Assembly (NCBI GenBank): GCA_023402915.1
Contig: JAEYFO010000194.1
Span: forward strand, 1 to 8,623
From: Bacillota bacterium
GTDB taxonomy: Bacteria > Bacillota > Clostridia > Christensenellales > CALWSW01
Length of the DNA: 8,623 nt
Direction: 5' to 3'
Of the stretch, positions 1 through 6,882 are shown piece after piece. The notes beneath the pieces were generated by a model. It was not told where the DNA came from, ran no database searches, and saw only the letters and a program-made list of their open reading frames with translations. How positions within the stretch are numbered: the stretch's first letter is position 1; each line of letters begins with the position of its first letter. Both the position numbers and the translations under genes were made by a program.

Positions 1-845
1 CTGCCGATCTTGCCGCCGTTGAGGTACTTATCATCGTAGTCGAGGAACTTTTTCCAGCTGACCGGCTGCTCGCAGACGGAGGCCGTCACATCGCCGGAAT
101 AACCCATGCAGGAGCAGTTGATCTCGATGTTGTCGAGAACCGCGTGTTCGACGATGATGCGCCGGTCAAAGCCCACCGCCACGTCGACGGCCTTTTCGAG
201 CGCTTCGCGATCCTCCGCCACGTTGATGCCGATGGAGCTGCCCAGGTTTGCGGGCTTGACGATCATGGGATAGGGCACTTCCGCTTCGACTTTTTTCAAA
301 ATGGCCGCCCGGTCTGCCGCCCATTCGTCGCGGGCAAAGAACGTGCCGTCGATGACGGGGATGCCCGCGCCCTTGAACGCCGCCTTCATGAGGATCTTAT
401 CCATGCCCGCCGCAGAGCCCAGCACGCCCGCGCTGGTATAGGGAATGTCGCAAAGCTCCAGCAGGCCCTGAAGCGTGCCGTCCTCGCCGTGCAGGCCGTG
501 CATGGCCGGAATGATGACGTCCACGGGCAGCACCTCGCTCTTTGCGCGGGAGAACAGTCCGCCGCCCGCCTGCGGAACGGTCAGAAAGCCGCCGACGCCC
601 GGCACGGGGGGAAGATAGACCTCCGTCACTTCTTTAAGCGCCTTGCCCTCGGGTTTGAAATCCCGGATGAAGCGGATGTCCGCCAGCTTTTCGCCCGCAA
701 ACCAGCGGCCCTCGCGGGTGATATAGACCGGCAGCACATCGTATTTGCTGCGGTCGATGTTTTCGATGAGCTGAACGCCCGTCACAATGGAAACGTCATG
801 CTCCACCGTGCGGCTGCCAAACAGAACGGCTACTTTCTTTTTCAT
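1..845 (-). CDS. ddl: D-alanine--D-alanine ligase, C-terminus beyond the window
   Basis: ATP-grasp ligase joining two D-alanines into the dipeptide used by MurF, in the cytoplasm. The frame is open to the window edge, so 281 complete codons are visible of a usual ~310-360. Seen: N-terminal FGSRTVEHDVS (residues 9-19), matching the Ddl FGGxSxEHxxS signature with the conserved Glu15; HGLHGEDGTLQG (116-127); MDKxxxK (148-154); VKPANLGSSIGI (196-207); then EINCSCMG (241-248) and FLDYDDKY (267-274). The K273-Y274 pair aligns with K215-Y216 of E. coli DdlB, where Tyr favours D-Ala-D-Ala over D-Ala-D-Lac; this alignment is by eye. The metal-binding C-terminal part is not visible. Start ATG at 845 is chosen for the preceding AAAGGA about 7 nt upstream. 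It lies 69 nt after murF on the same strand and probably shares its transcript. Identification is firm; substrate specificity is inferred. Confidence 0.95.
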   Translation of the reverse strand, partial: MKKKVAVLFGSRTVEHDVSIVTGVQLIENIDRSKYDVLPVYITREGRWFAGEKLADIRFIRDFKPEGKALKEVTEVYLPPVPGVGGFLTVPQAGGGLFSRAKSEVLPVDVIIPAMHGLHGEDGTLQGLLELCDIPYTSAGVLGSAAGMDKILMKAAFKGAGIPVIDGTFFARDEWAADRAAILKKVEAEVPYPMIVKPANLGSSIGINVAEDREALEKAVDVAVGFDRRIIVEHAVLDNIEINCSCMGYSGDVTASVCEQPVSWKKFLDYDDKYLNGGKIG

Positions 846-890
846 GGTTTTTTCCTTTCTCCATCGCCTGGGAACCGGACGGATCTTTTC

Positions 891-913
891 AAAAATTCGG
901 GCTGCTTCGCCCG
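891..913 (-). terminator. Weak terminator-like hairpin between murF and ddl
   Basis: On the minus strand a 5-bp GC stem (CGGGC/GCCCG, loop GAAGCA) begins one base after the murF stop codon and is followed by AA and five T. The stem is short, so termination would probably be partial. It could lower ddl expression relative to murF or mark an mRNA processing point. No separate ddl promoter is obvious in the remaining gap. Confidence 0.4.
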
Positions 914-914
914 C

Positions 915-2573
915 CTATTCGTTGTAGTTGTCCGGCAGGTCGTTTTCAAAAAGCACCACGTCTCCCGGCGCGCTCAGATGCGAAAGCACTGCCGTCGCCT
1001 GATCGAGACTGTTGACCACAAAGATATTCTCCTCGGGGAACTCGAGGCTGAGCATTCCGCGCTTGATGGGCTCGGAGCGCTTCTGCCCCACCAAAATGGC
1101 AAAGTCCGTGCTGTACGCCATTTCCTTGCCGAATTCCTCGTTGAGCTCCGCTTCCTTTTCGCCCAGCTCGATCATGCCGGGCGTGACGACGATCTTGCGT
1201 CCCGGAAAGGAGCGCAGCACCTCCATGGCGGCCTTTGCGCCCGCCGGATTGGAGTTGAACGCGTCGTCGATGACCGTGACCGCCCCGCCGGGGATGAGCT
1301 GGAGACGGTGCTCGACCGGCTGGAGCTTCTTGATCCCGGCGGCGATCTCCCGAAGGCTCATGCCCATTTCGAGCGCCACCGCCGCGCAGCCGGTGATGTT
1401 GATGATGTTGTGAAGGCCGAGCAGGGGCGTGGTGCAGGAGACAGTCTCGCCCTTTTCGGTCAGGAGCGTGAAGCTGCTTCCGCCCGGCCCGGCGGAAATG
1501 TCCACCGCACGGAGATATAAATCGTCCCCGTTCACGCCGAAGAGGTATTTCTTCTTGAGCGGGCAGCGGGCGTAAAGCGTGCGGCAGATGTCGTTGTCGC
1601 CGTTGAAAAACGCCGCGCCGTCCGGCGGCAGGGAAGCGATCAGTTCGTATTTGGTGTTGTTGATGTTTTCCTGCGAGCCGAAGGTTTCCAGATGCTGCGG
1701 CCCGACGGACGTGATGAGCCCGATGGACGGATGCACCAGCTCGCACAGCTCTTCGATATCCCCCACATAGCGCGCGCCCATCTCCGCCACGAACACCTGG
1801 TTTTCCGGCGTCATCTGCTCGCGGATCACGCGGGTCAACCCCATGGGCGTGTTATAGCTGTGCGGCGGGATGAGGGTGTTGTACTTTTCGGAAAGAATGG
1901 TCCCGAGGATGAACTTTGTGCTGGTTTTTCCGTAGCTCCCCGTGATGCCGATGCGGATAAGATCCTTCCGCGCGGCGAGGCGGCGCTTCGCGTCGTTGAA
2001 ATAGCGGCGCTTGTTGGCCTCCTCCACCGGGAGCATACAGCAATGGGCGGCATAGACCACCAGCGGCAAAAACAGCGCCGGCAGATAAAACATACCGCGC
2101 AGCAGCAGATACTGCCCCACGGAGATGATGCCGTAGCTGCGCATCAAAAAGCGGACGGAGCAAACAAGCAGCACCAGCACGCCGATGGCGGCGCAAAGGC
2201 GCTTGACCCGGCCGGTATAGGCCAGGGGCTTTTTCGCAGGCTGCTTGAGCCAGGCGAATGCCAAAAAGAGCATCAGCGCCACATAGATCAGCCGAAGGAC
2301 GCACTGGCCGATCAAAAACGTCGTCACCGGCAGGCGCGCGCCCAGCGAACGGGACGCAAACAGCAGCGCGCCCTCGAGCAGCAGGCAGATCAGCGCGATA
2401 AGCGCCGGAGGCGCCCAGTCCTTGAGCAGATTTTTTTTGAGCCATTTGAGATACATCGGCCCCTGATAGCTCTCCAGCTGGAGCATATGCACAAAGCGCA
2501 GCGACGCGAAAAACGCCGCGCCCGCGCAGAGGATCAGGGCGATATAGTCAAAATTTTCCAGAAACGCCGTCAT
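915..2573 (-). CDS. murF: Membrane-anchored MurF-type Mur ligase (UDP-MurNAc-tripeptide--D-Ala-D-Ala ligase)
   Basis: Cytoplasm-facing ligase adding D-Ala-D-Ala to UDP-MurNAc-tripeptide, the last soluble precursor step. At 552 aa it is ~100 longer than a classical MurF because of an N-terminal membrane domain. Hydrophobic segments lie near residues 9-27, 55-75, 84-108, 125-144 and 157-178, followed by a basic linker (188-203). The Mur ligase part shows the P-loop GITGSYGKTSTK (209-220), NTPMGL (241-246), AEMG (263-266), GPQHLETFGS (291-300), Lys308 in NNTKYEL at the carbamylated-lysine position, PVEHRLQ (419-425), IDDAFNSNPAG (435-445) and GMIELGEKE (466-474). The usual C-terminal KGSR motif is not seen; the protein ends in FENDLPDNYNE. 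The ATG at 2573 overlaps the hydrolase stop as ATGA, and a GGAGG lies 9 nt upstream, inside the hydrolase gene. The MurF family call is strong. That it is the cell's only MurF is unknown. Confidence 0.88.
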   Translation of the reverse strand: MTAFLENFDYIALILCAGAAFFASLRFVHMLQLESYQGPMYLKWLKKNLLKDWAPPALIALICLLLEGALLFASRSLGARLPVTTFLIGQCVLRLIYVALMLFLAFAWLKQPAKKPLAYTGRVKRLCAAIGVLVLLVCSVRFLMRSYGIISVGQYLLLRGMFYLPALFLPLVVYAAHCCMLPVEEANKRRYFNDAKRRLAARKDLIRIGITGSYGKTSTKFILGTILSEKYNTLIPPHSYNTPMGLTRVIREQMTPENQVFVAEMGARYVGDIEELCELVHPSIGLITSVGPQHLETFGSQENINNTKYELIASLPPDGAAFFNGDNDICRTLYARCPLKKKYLFGVNGDDLYLRAVDISAGPGGSSFTLLTEKGETVSCTTPLLGLHNIINITGCAAVALEMGMSLREIAAGIKKLQPVEHRLQLIPGGAVTVIDDAFNSNPAGAKAAMEVLRSFPGRKIVVTPGMIELGEKEAELNEEFGKEMAYSTDFAILVGQKRSEPIKRGMLSLEFPEENIFVVNSLDQATAVLSHLSAPGDVVLFENDLPDNYNE

Positions 2574-3334
2574 GCGTTCTTCCCTCCAAAAAAGGCGGAC
2601 AGCACCGCGCAGAACCGCGGGAACTCATCCAGATAGCTGAAATGCCCCGCCCCTTCAAACACCACAAGGCCCGCCTCCGGAATCTCTTTTTCCATCCGCT
2701 GCCCGTCCGAAAGGGGGGTCGCCGTGTCCTCGCTGCCCCAAACGAGCAGCGTTTCCGCCCGGATCAGCGGCAAGCGGGACGAAAGATCCTGATTGACCAC
2801 CCGGACAAACGTCCCCTTCATGCTCTCGCTCAGGGCGCGGTAGTCCGCCGAACCGGCGTTTTTCGCCCGCTCGGAAAGGTGCAGCAGCCGGTCGATCCAG
2901 CGCACTTTGGAAAGGCGCTTTCCCAATTTATGGCGGTAGGCCTTGAAATAATACTTCATCGTCCGCTTGGGCAAAATACCCGCGCTATCGCAAAGCACCA
3001 GCTTTTTGACCATCCGCGGCCAGGTGGAGCTGAGGAGAATGGCCACCCGCCCGCCGAAAGAATGGGCGACGATATCCGCCGGGACGACGGAAAGTTCTTC
3101 CATGAATTTTCGGGTCATTTCGGCGTATTCCGTCACCGACCAGGGCACAGGCGGCTCATCGCTTTCCCCGTGTCCCGGAAAATCAAGGGAGATCACCCGG
3201 TGATCCTTCGAAAGGAACTGTGCCACCGGCGCAAAGCTGCCGATGCATCCGCCCCAGCCGTGCAGCAGGAGCACAGGCTCCCCCTCTCCGGCAATTTCAT
3301 AGTGGATTTTTACGCCGTCAATCGTCAAGATCAT
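2570..3334 (-). CDS. Alpha/beta-fold hydrolase, substrate unknown
   Basis: A 254-aa cytoplasmic serine hydrolase of the alpha/beta-hydrolase superfamily, with no signal peptide. Seen: the oxyanion-hole motif LLLHGWGG (22-29), DFPGHGESD (51-59), the nucleophile elbow AHSFGG (90-95, Ser92; Ala replaces the usual first Gly), the acid in WGSEDTATP (199-207, Asp203) and the catalytic His in GAGHFSYLDE (228-237, His231). The cap region (about 120-190) is rich in basic residues. The ATG at 3334 is preferred over an in-frame ATG at 3427: homology to the fold begins at once after it (MILTIDGVKIHYE), and GGGAG lies 11 nt upstream. It is the first gene of the operon with murF and ddl, and its stop overlaps murF as ATGA, which implies translational coupling. 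The motifs fit a general esterase, lipase or C-C hydrolase. A role in cell-wall metabolism is inferred only from position. Confidence 0.9.
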   Translation of the reverse strand: MILTIDGVKIHYEIAGEGEPVLLLHGWGGCIGSFAPVAQFLSKDHRVISLDFPGHGESDEPPVPWSVTEYAEMTRKFMEELSVVPADIVAHSFGGRVAILLSSTWPRMVKKLVLCDSAGILPKRTMKYYFKAYRHKLGKRLSKVRWIDRLLHLSERAKNAGSADYRALSESMKGTFVRVVNQDLSSRLPLIRAETLLVWGSEDTATPLSDGQRMEKEIPEAGLVVFEGAGHFSYLDEFPRFCAVLSAFFGGKNA

Positions 3335-3609
3335 AAAAATGCGTTCTCCCGTCGTCCGGCCAGCTGGTTTCTGTGCCGCCGGATGGTGAATTTTGGCACC
3401 CGAAGTTGACGAAAGCGTATCCCGCACGTCATACCTTCGGCTACCGGATTTTTTGAATTTCTCTGTCCGCGCCGCTCAAACCAAGGATCGTCACGCCGGG
3501 CAAATGCAATGTCCTTCCCTCTTCCGGCGCACCCGGCGGAACACACGTCCCACCCCTCCGGGCACCCGGCAAAAATCACAGCGGCCTTATTGCCGGAAGA
3601 GATTCCCTC
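3335..3609 (-). promoter_or_regulatory. Long structured 5' leader of the hydrolase-murF-ddl operon
   Basis: About 275 nt separate the predicted transcription start (near 3609) from the hydrolase ATG, with no convincing gene. On the minus strand it holds several stems. A perfect 10-bp pair (3592-3601 with 3519-3528) closes a 63-nt domain that contains two copies of GCACCCGGC on the plus strand (3529-3537, 3562-3570). A compound hairpin at 3400-3440 combines CCGAAG/CTTCGG and TGACG/CGTCA. GTGCC/GGCAC pairs 3373-3377 with 3395-3399. TCCGGC/GCCGGA pairs 3355-3360 with 3378-3383 and ends about 5 nt before the GGGAG ribosome binding site. The last two pairings interlock, so they are alternatives or a pseudoknot. 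I do not recognise a known riboswitch class. Confidence 0.5.
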
Positions 3610-3615
3610 GGTTCA

Positions 3616-3645
3616 AGTATACTCCCCCGCGCCGCCGTTTGGCAA
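3616..3645 (-). promoter_or_regulatory. Sigma-A-type promoter for the hydrolase-murF-ddl operon
   Basis: On the minus strand, TTGCCA (3640-3645; 5 of 6 to the -35 consensus) is separated by 18 nt from TATACT (3616-3621; 5 of 6 to the -10 consensus). Predicted start near 3609. It stands between the rimI operon and the hydrolase, where a new transcription unit is expected. Confidence 0.65.
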
Positions 3646-3652
3646 GGGCAGG

Positions 3653-3734
3653 GCCTTTGAAGGGGCAGCGCTTCGCTCTTTGAAAAGCGCCCGCAGCCCT
3701 TCGCAGACGTTTTTCAAAGGCGCTTTTCAAGCGC
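3653..3734. repeat. Palindrome-rich intergenic repeat after rimI
   Basis: This stretch has no gene. GCCTTTGAA (3653-3661) and CTTTGAAAA (3678-3686) can each pair, over 9 perfect base pairs, with overlapping parts of the same downstream arm (3711-3721). A further perfect hairpin follows: GCGCTT, loop TTC, AAGCGC (3720-3734). A small AGCG/CGCT hairpin lies at 3667-3677. No T-tract follows on the minus strand, so it is not a canonical terminator for rimI; it may protect the mRNA 3' end or be a dispersed REP-like element. The remaining gap (3735-3787) holds nothing I can name. Confidence 0.55.
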
Positions 3735-3787
3735 TTCTTCGAGTGTATTTTCGTGAAAACCCACCCGTTTTGCCGCAGGATCAAAAA

Positions 3788-4249
3788 TCAGGAAATGCCC
3801 TGCTTCCACATGATGAGCGCGCCCTCGCGGTTGTCCGGATAATAATTCGGGCGAACGCCCACGCCCGCAAAGCCACAGGCTTCATAGAGTCTTTGCGCCG
3901 GTTCGTTCGAAACGCGCACCTCAAGCGTCATGGCCGCAATGTCGAGCGATTTTGCAAGGGCGATCAGCTCGGTCAGAAGCAGTTTTGCGCAGCCCTTCCT
4001 TCGAAAGGCGGGCGCTGTGGCGATGTTCGTGATATGTCCTTCGTCCACAATGTGCCAGAATCCGCCGTAGGCCGCGATGGTCTGCGGCTCGTTTTCCGGC
4101 GTGACGACCAGATAATGCGCCGCCGCGTTGGCGCATTCGATCTCCATTTCCGTTTCGGACCAGGGCGCGACGAAGGACGCCCGTTCGATCTCCATCACGG
4201 CGGGAATATCGCGGCGCTCCATGGGCCGGACGCAGAATGTTTCAGCCAT
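3788..4249 (-). CDS. rimI: Ribosomal protein bS18 N-alanine acetyltransferase (RimI-like GNAT)
   Basis: GNAT acetyltransferase that in characterised bacteria acetylates the N-terminal Ala of ribosomal protein S18 using acetyl-CoA. At 153 aa it is normal length. Seen: the acetyl-CoA-binding motif TNIATAPAFRRKGCAKLL (74-91), with R/QxxGxA-type RRKGCA; the RimI signature LEVRVSNEPA (109-118), with Glu110 at the general-base position; LYEACGF (121-127), with Tyr122 at the general-acid position; and the C-terminal RPNYYPDN and EGALIM (133-147), where Gly replaces the Asp of the common EDAxIM. The ATG at 4249 is chosen because GNAT homology starts there and AAAGGA lies 9 nt upstream; an in-frame upstream ATG only reads tsaB out of frame. 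It overlaps tsaB by 8 bases, the usual t6A-locus arrangement. Some RimI homologues acetylate other proteins, so the exact target is inferred. Confidence 0.92.
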   Translation of the reverse strand: MAETFCVRPMERRDIPAVMEIERASFVAPWSETEMEIECANAAAHYLVVTPENEPQTIAAYGGFWHIVDEGHITNIATAPAFRRKGCAKLLLTELIALAKSLDIAAMTLEVRVSNEPAQRLYEACGFAGVGVRPNYYPDNREGALIMWKQGIS

Positions 4250-4918
4250 TTTGCCGCATCCTTTCGGCCTGCGGACGGCGCAGGTACAGCGGCATGGCTT
4301 CTTTTTCCGACAAGCCCAGCGCCAGCTTGTGCTGCGCCAACGCGGCCACGGACGAGGCCCGCGCGCCCATGAGCTGCGCCGGAGCGAACACCGCCTGCGG
4401 GAACAGCTCGACGATCCGTTCCCGGTGGGCCAGCGCGCCATCGCCGATAAAATAGGGCTTTGCCGCCGTCAGCGTTTCGAGAAATTCGCCGATGGTCGTG
4501 GCCTGCCGCTCCCCAAGGAGCCGGGGCACGCCGCCGGAAACGTCGAAGCGCGCGCCGTAGATCTGCTCTCCCCGCGCGTCGAGCAGCGGGCAGACCGTAT
4601 CACCGTAAAACGCAGCGTGATAGGCCAGCGCTTCGAGCGCGTCCACGGGCACGACGGGTTTGTTCAGCGCGGCCGCCATGGCGTTGACGGCGCACACGCC
4701 GATGCGAACGCCCGTGAAGGAGCCGGGGCCGATGTTGACGGCAAAGGCGTCCATGTCCGAAACGTCCAGCTCCACCGCCGAGAGCACCCGCTCCGCCATG
4801 GGCAGGATGATCTCCGAATGGGTCAGCCGGTGATCCCGGTATTCCTCCGAGATCAGCTTGCCGTCCGAAAGCACCGCCGCGCCCGCCACGGACGAGCTGG
4901 TGTCCAAAGCCAGTAGTT

Positions 4919-4922
<4 letters not shown>
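4242..4922 (-). CDS. tsaB: tRNA t6A biosynthesis protein TsaB
   Basis: Non-catalytic ASKHA-fold partner of TsaD in the TsaBDE complex, which transfers threonylcarbamoyl to A37 of ANN-decoding tRNAs. At 226 aa it is normal length. Seen: N-terminal LALDTSS (4-10), THSEIILPM (34-42), the signature NIGPGSFTGVRIG (63-75) and a C-terminal PLYLRRPQAE. The start is GTG at 4922: family homology begins exactly there, AGGAG lies 8 nt upstream, and GTGA forms a 4-base overlap with the tsaE stop. The longer in-frame ATG at 5063 would add 47 Arg/Ala-rich residues lying inside tsaE, so I rejected it. It sits between tsaE and rimI as in many Bacillota. tsaD, often next in the cluster, is absent from this window. 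Confidence 0.95.
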
Positions 4923-6685
<1,763 letters not shown>

Positions 6686-6691
6686 TTTCTT

Positions 6692-6720
6692 ATCTTATCA
6701 GAGAGCCGGTGTAAATTCAA
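6692..6720 (-). promoter_or_regulatory. Promoter for the tgt-tsaE-tsaB-rimI operon
   Basis: On the minus strand, TTGAAT (6715-6720) is followed after 17 nt by TAAGAT (6692-6697), with a TGA directly before it that gives an extended -10 (TGn). Each hexamer matches 4 of 6. It lies just downstream of the preceding gene's terminator. Predicted start near 6685. Confidence 0.6.
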
Positions 6721-6751
6721 GTCCGGGCAAAGAGCGCCACATTTTCTTTCT

Positions 6752-6793
6752 CTTTTTGAAAATCCCTCAAAAAGCCGTCCTTTTTTCAAAAAG
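6752..6793. repeat. 11-bp perfect inverted repeat CTTTTTGAAAA/TTTTCAAAAAG
   Basis: Arms 6752-6762 and 6783-6793, with a 20-nt loop, partly overlapping the base of the terminator at 6788-6842. The TTTGAAAA/TTTTCAAA core also occurs in the tgt leader and in the intergenic region after rimI. It may be a second-chance terminator stem or part of a dispersed palindrome family. Confidence 0.5.
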
Positions 6794-6842
6794 AAACGAC
6801 CCTCCGCACAGCCCTGGTTTCAGAGTGCGGAAGATCGTTTCT
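6788..6842 (-). terminator. Intrinsic terminator of the sensor-phosphatase gene
   Basis: On the minus strand, 40 nt after the stop codon, an 18-bp stem (6825-6842 with 6792-6809, including two G-U pairs) closes a 15-nt loop and is followed by a run of five T. It separates this gene from the tgt operon. Confidence 0.9.
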
Positions 6843-6882
6843 GATTTATGGTGGGAGCCGCGCCCTCTTTGTTTGACGCGCG

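Noticed and set aside
144..1520. Long plus-strand open frame opposite ddl and murF
   Set aside because: It is antisense to two well-supported genes. Its product is low-complexity (His/Arg/Ala-rich) with no motif, which is typical of shadows in GC-rich DNA. The same applies to the plus-strand frames at 1692-2636, 3509-4372, 5190-6608 and 7276-8199.
3335..3427. Extended N-terminus of the hydrolase from an ATG at 3427
   Set aside because: The extra 31 residues do not resemble the fold or a signal peptide and would use the structured leader. The ATG at 3334 fits the family start.
3406..3434. Plus-strand promoter TTGACG-17-TCATAC
   Set aside because: The -10 is poor, and there is no plus-strand gene downstream that it could serve.
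3541..3562. T-box-like string (GGAGGGGTGGGAC on the minus strand)
   Set aside because: It only partly resembles the T-box antiterminator consensus. There is no room for Stem I after the predicted promoter, and no terminator follows in the expected place.
3331..3579. Possible 82-aa minus-strand gene starting at a GTG and ending in an ATGA-like overlap with the hydrolase start
   Set aside because: The product is Arg-rich with no domain, the upstream AAGG is poor, and the frame runs straight through strong RNA stems. The stop overlap is most likely chance.
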